DNA of 9,043 bases from Leucobacter sp. Its GTDB lineage: Bacteria > Actinomycetota > Actinomycetes > Actinomycetales > Microbacteriaceae. This document shows, in pieces, positions 1-6,295 of this stretch; positions within the stretch are counted from its first letter, which is position 1; each line of letters opens with the position of its first letter. The position numbers were made by a program, and so were the translations under genes. The DNA lies in NCBI GenBank assembly GCA_017990305.1, contig JAGNOB010000037.1, positions 1-9,043 on the forward strand, read 5' to 3'. Below the pieces are notes generated by a model, which saw nothing but the letters and a program-made list of their open reading frames with translations, made no database searches and was not told the DNA's origin.

Positions 1-367
1 ACGTCTTTGCCATCTCGAGGAAACCTGGGTGGGCTTTCGCCTGCAGGTGCAGGTGCAGTTCGCAGCGAACAGGGGAAGCCTCGTCTTTGGCGCGGCCCCC
101 GTTTGTTGCCGCCCCGACGATTGCCGAGACGGTGCTTACTTTGTAATCGACGACGCCGACGACGGTCTTGCAGTTGAAAGCGAAAGCCTTGGGAATACGG
201 GCGATCCTGCCCACCGGAGTGAGGTTCAGCGCGGACAGCGCGACGCCAGACGCAGATGAGAAAGAAGTCGGATCAGCTGCGAGATCCATCGCTGTCGAGG
301 CGAGGCCGGCAACGAGCGAGAGCCCGGCAAGCACGGCCGCGACTGGAGGAGCCCCTGTAGTCGCCAT
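1..367 (-). CDS. Unrecognised protein with hydrophobic N-terminus, partial (runs off left edge)
   Basis: Reading the minus strand from the ATG at 367-365 gives 122 codons with no stop before the window edge, so the C-terminus is missing. The start is supported by GGAGG at 378-382, 10 nt upstream. The frame extends back only to a TGA at 467-469, with TTG (401-403) as an alternative start. Residues about 8-26 are hydrophobic and small (Ala, Val, Leu, Gly) and could be a signal peptide ending in an Ala-Ser-Thr-Ala stretch, although no basic n-region precedes it. Then come DLAADP (28-33), a small-residue stretch with ALSALNLTPVGRIARIPK (43-60), a Val-rich segment (69-85) and an LHLHLQ stretch (104-109) encoded by a short 6-bp tandem repeat. 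The 'hydrophobic helix, aLsaLnLtPvGriar' pattern reminds me of linker regions in long actinobacterial WXG/LXG-type secreted toxins, but that is only resemblance. I do not recognise the family. Confidence 0.55.
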   Translation of the reverse strand, partial: MATTGAPPVAAVLAGLSLVAGLASTAMDLAADPTSFSSASGVALSALNLTPVGRIARIPKAFAFNCKTVVGVVDYKVSTVSAIVGAATNGGRAKDEASPVRCELHLHLQAKAHPGFLEMAKT

Positions 368-377
368 CGACAGAAAA

Positions 378-382
378 CCTCC
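378..382 (-). promoter_or_regulatory. Shine-Dalgarno GGAGG for the left-edge minus-strand gene
   Basis: On the minus strand GGAGG lies 10 nt before the ATG at 367. It is the main reason for choosing that start over the in-frame upstream TTG codons. Confidence 0.5.
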
Positions 383-502
383 AACCGCCGAGATTCCGTC
401 CAACCATAGCTTGGTAGTCCTTCCGCCCTCCGACCGCGACCATTTCAACAAAATGAAAGTTTGGTTTCAGGGGTGAATACAACAATGAAAAGGCCTCGAA
501 TG

Positions 503-524
503 CACGCCAGAAAGGTCTGGCGTG
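503..524. other. Perfect 8-bp inverted repeat in the divergent intergenic region
   Basis: CACGCCAG (503-510) and CTGGCGTG (517-524) are exact reverse complements around a 6-nt AAAGGT loop. The repeat lies in the 223-bp space (368-590) between the minus-strand gene at 1-367 and the VOC gene at 591. No T-run follows on the plus strand; on the minus strand only a short TTTT occurs, 12 nt beyond the stem (487-490). An intrinsic terminator is therefore unlikely, and an operator for one of the two divergent genes is possible. A smaller repeat (GTGCG/CGCAC, 524-536) abuts it. The rest of the intergenic region shows an A+T-richer patch (about 441-490) but no convincing promoter. Confidence 0.45.
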
Positions 525-546
525 TGCGCCGCGCACGGAGTAGAGT
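518..546 (+). promoter_or_regulatory. Weak candidate promoter for the VOC gene
   Basis: TAGAGT at 541-546 fits the TAnnnT pattern of a -10. The hexamer at -35 spacing (518-523, TGGCGT) is poor and lies in the 3' arm of the inverted repeat. The predicted start near 553 would give a leader of about 38 nt. This is a guess from spacing and one hexamer. Confidence 0.18.
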
Positions 547-590
547 CTTCGCACCAGCCCGCATTCACCCCTGGGAAGCCCGGTGATGTT

Positions 591-1520
591 ATGACGCAGA
601 AGATTGTCCCCAATATCTGGTGTAACCGCACGGCCGAGGAGGCTGGCAGCTTTTACGCCGACGCATTCAGCGCCGCCGGCTTCGACGCTCACTCAACGGT
701 TTCGGCGCGCTACCCGAGCGAGGGGTTGCTCGATTTCCAGCGAGATTTCGCGGGGGAAGCGCTCGTCGTCGATGTCACCGTTGAAGGCACGCAGCTCGCG
801 CTCGTGAACGCCGGCCCGGAGTTCTCGCCGAACCCGTCGATTTCGTTCATGGTGAACTTCGACCCGCTCATGTTCGGCGGAGATGCAGCCGAGGCGAGGC
901 GCAGACTCGACGCACTGTGGGAGCGGCTCGCCGGCGAGGGCTACGTCATGATGCCGCTAGGAGAGTACCCATTTGCTGAGCATTATGGCTGGATCGAAGA
1001 CCGATTCGGTGTGAGCTGGCAGCTCATGCTCACTCGCCCGGAAGGGGATCCGCGACCGCTCATTATCCCCGCGCTGATGTTCGACGGGCTCGCTCAAAAC
1101 CGTGCCGCGGAGGCGGCTCAACGCTATGTCGAACTGTTCGCCGGTGTGCCAGGAGGAACAGCGATCGGCACGCAGTTCCCATACGGGCAAGACTCGGGTG
1201 AGGCGACAGCGACAGCACTGGCCTTCGGTGAGTTCAGAATCGGGGAGCAGTGGTTCATGGCCTCCGATAACGGGTCGGGGATCAGCCACGGCTTTACGTG
1301 CGGGGTATCGCTGCAGGTGAACTGCGACGACCAGGCCGAGATTGACGCCCTCTGGGACGGCCTGACCGCGGTGCCTGAAGCGGAGCAGTGTGGCTGGCTC
1401 GCCGACGAGTTCGGAGTCAGCTGGCAGATCGTGCCAGCGAACATGGGCGAACTCATGCGCGGCGACGATTCCTACGCCAACCTCATGGGCATGGGCAAGA
1501 TTGTGATCGCGGACCTCTGA
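591..1520 (+). CDS. Two-domain VOC family protein (PhnB / 3-dmu-9_3-mt type)
   Basis: 309 aa. The start is set at the ATG at 591 because the product then begins MTQKIVPNIW, where the family fold begins; an earlier in-frame ATG at 522 only adds 23 unconserved residues. A weak GGGAAG sits at 573-578. The protein is a head-to-tail duplication of a PhnB-like vicinal-oxygen-chelate domain: residues about 4-150 and 157-285. Each half opens with a PxxW/MF...A.EA..FY/RY pattern (IVPNIW..AEEAGSFY at 5-22; IIPALMF..AEAAQRY at 158-179) and closes with the same signature (GWIEDRFGVSWQL at 133-145; GWLADEFGVSWQI at 268-280). Names such as '3-demethylubiquinone-9 3-methyltransferase' for this fold are historical; relatives are mostly of unknown substrate. 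The residue before the closing GW is His-Tyr in the first half and Gln-Cys in the second, so a ligand may be lost in one half. It appears to be a single-gene unit; no partner gene hints at a role. Confidence 0.85.
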   Translation: MTQKIVPNIWCNRTAEEAGSFYADAFSAAGFDAHSTVSARYPSEGLLDFQRDFAGEALVVDVTVEGTQLALVNAGPEFSPNPSISFMVNFDPLMFGGDAAEARRRLDALWERLAGEGYVMMPLGEYPFAEHYGWIEDRFGVSWQLMLTRPEGDPRPLIIPALMFDGLAQNRAAEAAQRYVELFAGVPGGTAIGTQFPYGQDSGEATATALAFGEFRIGEQWFMASDNGSGISHGFTCGVSLQVNCDDQAEIDALWDGLTAVPEAEQCGWLADEFGVSWQIVPANMGELMRGDDSYANLMGMGKIVIADL

Positions 1521-1555
1521 ATCCGCGGGGAGCGGAATCCATCACGTACGCGATA

Positions 1556-1576
1556 GCGTGGGGTGACTAGCCACGC
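1556..1576. other. Small inverted repeat upstream of the enoyl-CoA hydratase gene
   Basis: GCGTGG (1556-1561) pairs with CCACGC (1571-1576) across a 9-nt loop, in the 73-nt gap between the VOC and hydratase genes. There is no T-run. It could be a minor mRNA stem or chance in GC-rich DNA; it ends 8 nt before the hydratase Shine-Dalgarno. Confidence 0.2.
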
Positions 1577-1593
1577 ACACAGATGGAGTAGAG

Positions 1594-2379
1594 ATGTCAG
1601 AGCAGACCCAGTACACCGCGATCCTCACCGAGACGCACGGCCGCGTCGCCACGATCACCCTCAACCGGCCAGAGGCCCTCAACGCGCTGAGCAACACGCT
1701 CATCCGCGAACTTGTTGACGCAGCGAGCACCTTCGATGCAGACCCGAACATCGGTGCCATCATCATCACCGGCTCCGAGCGCGCGTTCGCGGCAGGCGCC
1801 GACATCAAGGCCATGCTTGAGCTCGAGTACGCTGATGTTCTCGCGGGCGGGGTATTCCCGTCGTGGGCAGGGTTTGAGCAGATGACCACTCCGACGATCG
1901 CGGCAGTATCCGGCTTCGCCCTCGGCGGCGGCTGCGAGCTGGCGATGATGTGCGACATCATCATTGCTGCCGACAACGCAAAGTTCGGCCAGCCCGAGAT
2001 CAATCTCGGTGTTATCCCCGGCTTCGGAGGCACGCAGCGTCTGCCCCGAGCAATCGGCAAGTACAAGGCAGCCGACATGGTGCTCACCGGGCGCATGATG
2101 GATGCCGAGGAAGCGGAGCGCTCCGGACTCGTGTCCCGCGTCGTGCCCGCCGCCGAGCTGCTCGACACAGTCAAGGCAGCCGCCGAGGTCATCGCTTCCA
2201 AGCCGCTTCCCGCGGTGCAGGCAGCGAAGAACGCGCTGCAGGCGGCAGAGGAATCGTCGCTCGCAGAGGGCCTGCGGCTCGAGCGCACCGCATTCGCAGC
2301 GCTCTTCGCGACGGAAGACCAGACTGAGGGCATGCGTGCATTCGCTGAGAAGCGCGAGGCGAACTTCAAGCACCGCTAG
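1594..2379 (+). CDS. Enoyl-CoA hydratase (crotonase family)
   Basis: 261 aa, the usual length for the short single-domain hydratase. It adds water across trans-2-enoyl-CoA to give (3S)-3-hydroxyacyl-CoA in beta-oxidation, in the cytosol. The start ATG at 1594 has GGAG at 1585-1588. Visible family features in order: [13 protein letters not shown] (21-33); oxyanion-hole loop [10 protein letters not shown] (65-74); second oxyanion glycine in [13 protein letters not shown] (109-121) with catalytic Glu115; [20 protein letters not shown] (131-150) with catalytic Glu135. Both glutamates correspond to the acid/base pair of mitochondrial crotonase (rat Glu144/Glu164), so true hydratase activity rather than isomerase or decarboxylase activity is expected. 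The C-terminal helical part (about 200-261) is intact and ends with the usual FxxKRxxxFxxR pattern. No acyl-CoA dehydrogenase or thiolase is nearby, so chain-length preference and pathway cannot be read from context. A gene symbol such as echA8 or paaF would be guesswork. Confidence 0.93.
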   Translation: MSEQTQYTAILTETHGRVATITLNRPEALNALSNTLIRELVDAASTFDADPNIGAIIITGSERAFAAGADIKAMLELEYADVLAGGVFPSWAGFEQMTTPTIAAVSGFALGGGCELAMMCDIIIAADNAKFGQPEINLGVIPGFGGTQRLPRAIGKYKAADMVLTGRMMDAEEAERSGLVSRVVPAAELLDTVKAAAEVIASKPLPAVQAAKNALQAAEESSLAEGLRLERTAFAALFATEDQTEGMRAFAEKREANFKHR

Positions 2380-2421
2380 TCGGAGCGGTTCCGCTTCGGG
2401 CGGCTGACAACGTCAAGTAAT

Positions 2422-2454
2422 GCGCGGGGCTGTGGAGAGCGGTCAGCCCCGCGC
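2422..2454. terminator. GC-rich 11-bp hairpin between hydratase gene and argC (terminator or leader structure)
   Basis: GCGCGGGGCTG (2422-2432) and CAGCCCCGCGC (2444-2454) are exact reverse complements around an 11-nt loop. The hairpin starts 42 nt after the hydratase stop and ends 42 nt before argC. No U-tract follows on either strand. U-less strong stems are common as transcription ends in high-GC actinobacteria, so hydratase termination is the simplest reading. If the arg transcript starts upstream of it, it could instead act as a leader structure. Confidence 0.5.
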
Positions 2455-2466
2455 TGCACATGGTGC

Positions 2467-2472
2467 CAGAAT
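2467..2472 (+). promoter_or_regulatory. Candidate -10 element of the arg operon
   Basis: CAGAAT fits a degenerate TAnnnT -10 and lies just after the hairpin, giving a start near 2479 and a leader of about 18 nt. No acceptable -35 is seen at 16-18 nt upstream (that position falls inside the hairpin arm). No full ARG box was found; only an ATTCAT half-site overlaps the argC start. Confidence 0.18.
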
Positions 2473-2496
2473 AGAGGTGCGCGAGAAAGGGCATTC

Positions 2497-3558
2497 ATGA
2501 CGTACAGTGTGGCGGTCGCCGGAGCGAGCGGGTATGCGGGAGGCGAGCTATTGCGCTTGCTTGCGGAGCACCCAGACTTTGAGATTCGAACGGTCACCGG
2601 GCATTCAAACGCCGGGAAACCGCTCATCGCATCGCAGCCACACCTGCGATCTCTCGCGCATCTCACACTGCAAGAAACCACCCCCGAGGTGCTCGACGGC
2701 CACGACGTTGTGTTCTTCGCTCTGCCACACGGCGCCTCTGGCGCGCTCACCGCGCAGCTCACCGATGTGCGCCTCGCCATCGACTGTGGCGCGGACCACC
2801 GGCTCTCGAGCGAGACCGACTGGGCGGCGTTCTACGGTGGCGACTTCAACGAACCGTGGACATACGGTGTGCCTGAGCTGATCGTCGCAGACGCATCCGG
2901 CAAGCAAGGCCGCCAGCGCGCACACCTTGCCGAGGCAACGCGGATCGCCGCGCCCGGTTGCAACGCGTCCACTGTCGCGCTTTCACTCGCGCCCGGCATC
3001 GCAGCGGGCGTCATCGAGCCGACCGACATCGTCACCGTGCTCGCTGTAGGCCCCTCAGGCGCAGGCAAAGCGGCGCACACCCACCTGCTCGGCTCCGAGC
3101 TCATGGGCACGGCGAACCCCTACGCCGTCGGTGGCACCCACCGCCACATCCCGGAAATCCAACAGGCTCTCCGCGGCGCAGGTGCGACGGAACAGCCGAC
3201 GCTGAGCTTCACCCCCGTCCTCGTGCCGATGAGTCGCGGCATCCTCGCGACGACAACGGCACGCATCGTGCCAGGAACGACAGTCGCCGACGTGCGCGCC
3301 GCATGGGAGTCCGCGTACGCCGACGAAACCTTCGTGCACGTCCTCCCCGAGGGCGTGTTCCCGCGCACTGCAGACACGATCGGCGCAAACACCTGCCTGA
3401 TGGGCGTCGCGATCGACGAGGCAGCAGGCCGCGTCGTCATCGTCGCCGCCGTCGACAACCTTGCCAAGGGCACGGCTGGCGCCGCGATCCAGTCGGCAAA
3501 TATCGCCCTTGGTATCCCCGAAGCCACCGGCCTAAGCGTGAATGGAGTCGCACCGTGA
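2497..3558 (+). CDS. argC: N-acetyl-gamma-glutamyl-phosphate reductase
   Basis: 353 aa. It reduces N-acetylglutamyl-5-phosphate with NADPH to N-acetylglutamate 5-semialdehyde, the third step of arginine synthesis, in the cytosol. The start ATG at 2497 has AAAGGG at 2485-2490. Residues 7-20 ([14 protein letters not shown]) are the Rossmann dinucleotide loop; [10 protein letters not shown] (73-82) follows as in the family; APGCNAS (152-158) carries the active-site Cys155 that forms the thioacyl intermediate; GTHRHIPE (213-220) carries the family's catalytic His217; the C-terminal segment [14 protein letters not shown] is canonical. The Cys is followed by Asn-Ala-Ser rather than the commoner Tyr-Pro-Thr, a variant I regard as harmless. 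It is the first gene of an argC-argJ-argB run, overlapping argJ by 4 nt, so translation is coupled. Confidence 0.96.
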   Translation: MTYSVAVAGASGYAGGELLRLLAEHPDFEIRTVTGHSNAGKPLIASQPHLRSLAHLTLQETTPEVLDGHDVVFFALPHGASGALTAQLTDVRLAIDCGADHRLSSETDWAAFYGGDFNEPWTYGVPELIVADASGKQGRQRAHLAEATRIAAPGCNASTVALSLAPGIAAGVIEPTDIVTVLAVGPSGAGKAAHTHLLGSELMGTANPYAVGGTHRHIPEIQQALRGAGATEQPTLSFTPVLVPMSRGILATTTARIVPGTTVADVRAAWESAYADETFVHVLPEGVFPRTADTIGANTCLMGVAIDEAAGRVVIVAAVDNLAKGTAGAAIQSANIALGIPEATGLSVNGVAP

Positions 3559-4754
3559 CCGTAACCACCCCCGAAGGGTTCCGCTCAGCCGGAATCACCG
3601 TCGGCTTGAAGAGTACCGGCAAGCCCGACCTTGCACTCGTCGTCAACGACGGCCCCGCACCGGCGAGCGCAGTTGTGTTCACCTCGAACCGTGCGCAGGC
3701 GAACCCGATCCTCTGGAGCCGCAAGGTCGCCCAGAACGGGGCAGCCCGGGCGGTCATCCTGAACTCAGGCGGCGCAAACTGCTTCACCGGCGACTTCGGG
3801 TACGAGACCACCAGGCTCACCGCTGAAGCGGTCGCTCGCGAACTCGCTGCGCAGGCCACCGGTGCAGAACGCACCCCCGCAGACATGCTCGACGAGGGCG
3901 CCGAGCGCGTGCTCGTGTGCTCGACGGGACTCATCGGCACCGGCGACCAGGTGTTCCGCGACAAGATCGTCACGAACGTTCCCGCGCTCGTCGGCGCGCT
4001 CGCCGCAGATGATACGAGCGCCCCCGCCGCGATCCTTACGACCGACTCGGTCGAGAAGACGGCAGTCCACACGGGTGACGGTTGGACGATCGGAGCGATG
4101 GCGAAGGGCGCAGGAATGCTGGCGCCGGGGCTCGCAACGATGCTGGTTGTGATCACTACTGACGCCCAGCTCGACAGCGACGAGCTCGACGCCGCCCTCC
4201 GCCGGGCAACTGCCGTGAGCTTCGACAGGCTCGACTCTGACGGCTGCATGTCGACGAACGACCAGGTCACGCTTCTCGCAAGCGGATCCTCCGGTGTCAC
4301 CCCCGACGCGAATGAGTTCGCCGCCGCCCTCGCAGGCGTCTGCGATTCGCTCGCCGAGCAGCTCCAGGAGGACGCCGAAGGTGCAAGCCACGACATCGAC
4401 ATCGAGGTGCGCGGGGCGGCGAGCGTCGAGGACGCGCTTGAAGTGGGCCGCTCGGTAGCGCGTAACAACCTCTTCAAAGCCGCGATTTTCGGCAACGACC
4501 CCAACTGGGGCCGTGTGCTCGCTGCCATCGGCACTACCGAAGCCGCCTTCGATCCGTACGCGGTCGATGTGAGTTTCAACGGCGTTCGCCTCTGCCATGC
4601 CGGCGCGCCAGATCGCCCGATCGAGGAGTGCGATCTCACGCCACGCAAGACACATGTCGAAATCGAACTGTTCGCCGGTGCTTTCGCTGCGACCGTGCGC
4701 ACCAACGACCTCACGCACGACTACGTGCATGAGAACTCTGCGTACTCGAGCTAG
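3555..4754 (+). CDS. argJ: Bifunctional glutamate N-acetyltransferase / ornithine acetyltransferase
   Basis: 399 aa from a GTG start at 3555 that shares GTGA with the argC stop; GGAG at 3544-3547 supports it. The frame stays open far upstream (from 2958), but that part is an arginine-rich shadow of argC. ArgJ transfers acetyl from N-acetylornithine to glutamate, recycling acetyl groups; many actinobacterial forms can also use acetyl-CoA. Features: [11 protein letters not shown] (69-79), the oxyanion segment CSTGLIG (122-128), and the autocleavage motif [16 protein letters not shown] (182-197). The precursor is known to cut itself before the Thr of that motif, here Thr195, giving alpha (1-194) and beta (195-399) chains with Thr195 as nucleophile. 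GNDPNWGR is present in the beta chain and the family C-terminus (ENSAYSS) is intact. Whether this ArgJ is mono- or bifunctional cannot be read from sequence. Confidence 0.95.
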   Translation: MTVTTPEGFRSAGITVGLKSTGKPDLALVVNDGPAPASAVVFTSNRAQANPILWSRKVAQNGAARAVILNSGGANCFTGDFGYETTRLTAEAVARELAAQATGAERTPADMLDEGAERVLVCSTGLIGTGDQVFRDKIVTNVPALVGALAADDTSAPAAILTTDSVEKTAVHTGDGWTIGAMAKGAGMLAPGLATMLVVITTDAQLDSDELDAALRRATAVSFDRLDSDGCMSTNDQVTLLASGSSGVTPDANEFAAALAGVCDSLAEQLQEDAEGASHDIDIEVRGAASVEDALEVGRSVARNNLFKAAIFGNDPNWGRVLAAIGTTEAAFDPYAVDVSFNGVRLCHAGAPDRPIEECDLTPRKTHVEIELFAGAFAATVRTNDLTHDYVHENSAYSS

Positions 4755-4761
4755 GAGCCAC

Positions 4762-5667
4762 ATGACGAACGTCACGACCCCGGTCGAGCGAGGGCGGGCC
4801 GCCGAGAAGGCAGCGGTGCTCATCGAGTCACTCCCGTGGCTGAAGAAGTTCCGCGACGCCATCATGGTGATCAAGTTCGGCGGCAACGCGATGATCGACG
4901 ACGCGCTGCTCAAAGCTTTCGCCGAAGACGTGGTCTATCTCAGGCACACCGGGATCCGACCGGTCATAGTGCACGGTGGCGGGCCACAGATCAACCGCAT
5001 GCTTGAGCGGCTCGGCATCGAGAGCAAATTTCAAGGCGGCTACCGTGTGACGACGCCTGAGACGATGGACGTCGTTCGCATGGTGCTCACCGGAAAAGTG
5101 AACCCGGAGCTTGTCGATGAGATCAACGCTCACGGTCCGCTCGCCTCAGGCACCACGGGAGAAGACGCTGGCCTGTTCATCGGGCGCAGGCGACCGCCAA
5201 TGGAGGTTGACGGCGAAATGGTGGATCTTGGCCGCGTCGGAGACATCGTCGGTGTGCGCTCAGAATCCGTACTCGCAACACTCGATGCCGGGCTCATCCC
5301 AGTTGTATCGTCGATCGCGCCAGATGTGGATCGCCCGGGGGAGTCGCTCAATATCAACGCCGATGCCGCCGCATCCGCGCTCGCATCGGCGCTCGGCGCC
5401 GAGAAACTCGTCATTCTCACCGACGTTGCGGGGCTCTACGCCGACTGGCCTGACCGTGACTCGCTTGTCTCGTCGATTAGCTCGTCAGACCTTGAGGCGA
5501 TGCTGCCGTCACTCGAATCGGGCATGATTCCCAAGATGCGAGCCTGCCTCGACGCGGTGCAGGGAGGCGTGCCGAAGGCAGCCATCATCGACGGGCGCGA
5601 GCCCCACTCCGTGCTCCTCGAGATCTTCACGGAGCAGGGCATTGGCACGGAAGTCACGCCCGGCTAG
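4762..5667 (+). CDS. argB: N-acetylglutamate kinase, arginine-sensitive type
   Basis: 301 aa. It phosphorylates N-acetylglutamate with ATP to N-acetylglutamyl-5-phosphate, the committed step when ArgJ recycles acetyl. The ATG at 4762 is preceded by GGAG (4754-4757) overlapping the argJ stop, 7 nt downstream of argJ. The N-terminal extension (about 11-34, [17 protein letters not shown]) is the helix that in arginine-inhibited hexameric kinases links dimers and helps form the arginine site; short insensitive enzymes such as that of E. coli lack it. Kinase features: IKFGGNAM (37-44) with Lys38, VHGGGPQ (70-76), GYRVT (93-97) with Arg95, LNINAD (196-201), LTDVAGLY (219-226) and SGMIPKM (253-259) with Lys258. 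The C-terminal [12 protein letters not shown] matches the sensitive class. Feedback inhibition by arginine is therefore inferred. The last 26 nt overlap the next gene; the usual downstream gene argD is not present. Confidence 0.95.
   Translation: MTNVTTPVERGRAAEKAAVLIESLPWLKKFRDAIMVIKFGGNAMIDDALLKAFAEDVVYLRHTGIRPVIVHGGGPQINRMLERLGIESKFQGGYRVTTPETMDVVRMVLTGKVNPELVDEINAHGPLASGTTGEDAGLFIGRRRPPMEVDGEMVDLGRVGDIVGVRSESVLATLDAGLIPVVSSIAPDVDRPGESLNINADAAASALASALGAEKLVILTDVAGLYADWPDRDSLVSSISSSDLEAMLPSLESGMIPKMRACLDAVQGGVPKAAIIDGREPHSVLLEIFTEQGIGTEVTPG
5631..5634 (+). promoter_or_regulatory. Shine-Dalgarno for the prepilin peptidase, inside argB
   Basis: GGAG at 5631-5634 stands 7 nt before the TTG at 5642, while argB is still being translated (its stop is at 5665-5667). 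This supports the TTG start and translational coupling to argB; the next in-frame conventional start (ATG at 5750) would delete the first membrane segment. Confidence 0.45.
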
Positions 5668-6274
5668 TACCGGAACCACCGCTGCAGCCGTCACGCGCGT
5701 TGACCTGATTTCGGCGAGCGTCGGTGCCGCGACAGCTGCGCTCGTCACAATGGGGTTGCTGTCATCCGCACCATCGGCGGGCACCGCGTTCGGGAGGGAC
5801 ATCCTGATCGCACTTGGCTACGCGGCCTTCGGGGGTTTCGCGCTGGTCCTCGCTCGAATCGACTTGCGATGCCATACGTTGCCGAACGGCTTGGTCGCAG
5901 CGGCAGCTCTCTGCCTCTGCGGCCCCCTCACAGTTGTCAGCGTGGGTCGAGGTGACCACTGGGGTGCGCTGCTGCCCTGGGCGGCCTCGGTAGCCGCTGC
6001 TCTGCTCGCTTTCATATGTTGGGCAAGTGGAGCCGGTTTCATCGGTGGTGGCGACGTGAAGCTCACCCCCGTCGCGGTCTACGCCGGCGTGTGGCCGTTT
6101 GGGCCGGACGGTTGGTTGGACGGCGCCTTGGTGTTTGGGCTGGTGCTTGCTGGCATGCTGGTGCTCAGCGGGCTTTCAGCGATCCTACGCGGCAGGCGTG
6201 AGTTTGCCGCTGGTCCGTGGCTCCTCGCCGCCTCCGGCATCGCAGCACTGCTCGGAGCGCTCGCGGAAAGGTGA
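5642..6274 (+). CDS. Prepilin peptidase, A24 family (short, TadV/CpaA-like)
   Basis: 210 aa from the TTG at 5642; an ATG at 5750 is the alternative. It is an integral membrane aspartyl protease of the type that removes the leader of type IV, Flp or archaeal-like pilins at the cytoplasmic face. Both A24 catalytic aspartates are visible: Asp74 in [12 protein letters not shown] (71-82) and Asp138 in FIGGGDVKL (133-141). Hydrophobic segments lie at about 22-42, 53-73, 83-101, 109-130, 140-152, 161-183 and 191-207. The Cys-rich N-methyltransferase domain of PilD-type enzymes is absent, as in TadV/CpaA. FAAGPWLL near the C-terminus matches the family. Overlap with argB by 26 nt suggests that it is read from the arg transcript. 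No pilin, ATPase or tad gene is in the window, so its substrate is unknown. It ends 21 nt before the convergent sulfatase, with no terminator hairpin seen between them. Confidence 0.85.
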   Translation: MARKSRPASTGTTAAAVTRVDLISASVGAATAALVTMGLLSSAPSAGTAFGRDILIALGYAAFGGFALVLARIDLRCHTLPNGLVAAAALCLCGPLTVVSVGRGDHWGALLPWAASVAAALLAFICWASGAGFIGGGDVKLTPVAVYAGVWPFGPDGWLDGALVFGLVLAGMLVLSGLSAILRGRREFAAGPWLLAASGIAALLGALAER

Positions 6275-6295
6275 GACCGCCGTTGGGCGTCGAGA

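Noticed and set aside
42..58. Short GGTGCA tandem repeat
   Set aside because: Only about two and a half 6-bp units inside a coding frame (LHLHLQ); too short to be a meaningful repeat element.
168..476. Plus-strand open frame of about 102 codons at the left end
   Set aside because: It lies opposite the minus-strand gene at 1-367, which has a GGAGG site and a hydrophobic start; the plus-strand product shows no features.
1542..2369. Open minus-strand frames opposite the enoyl-CoA hydratase gene
   Set aside because: The plus-strand product is a canonical crotonase; the antisense products have no motifs or ribosome site.
2491..2499. ATTCAT half-site overlapping the argC start as an ARG box
   Set aside because: Only one half-site is present, with no paired half at the proper distance, so ArgR binding cannot be supported.
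2958..3554. Upstream extension of the argJ frame through argC
   Set aside because: The extension is Arg/His-rich shadow sequence of argC; the GTG at 3555 with GGAG and the family N-terminus fixes the true start.
3437..4714. Long open minus-strand frame (about 425 codons) opposite argC/argJ
   Set aside because: It is antisense to argJ and the end of argC, Ser/Ala/Arg-rich and without motifs; such frames are common opposite high-GC genes.
3765..4913. Second long minus-strand open frame opposite argJ/argB
   Set aside because: It overlaps two intact, motif-confirmed genes and has low-complexity composition with no recognisable domain.
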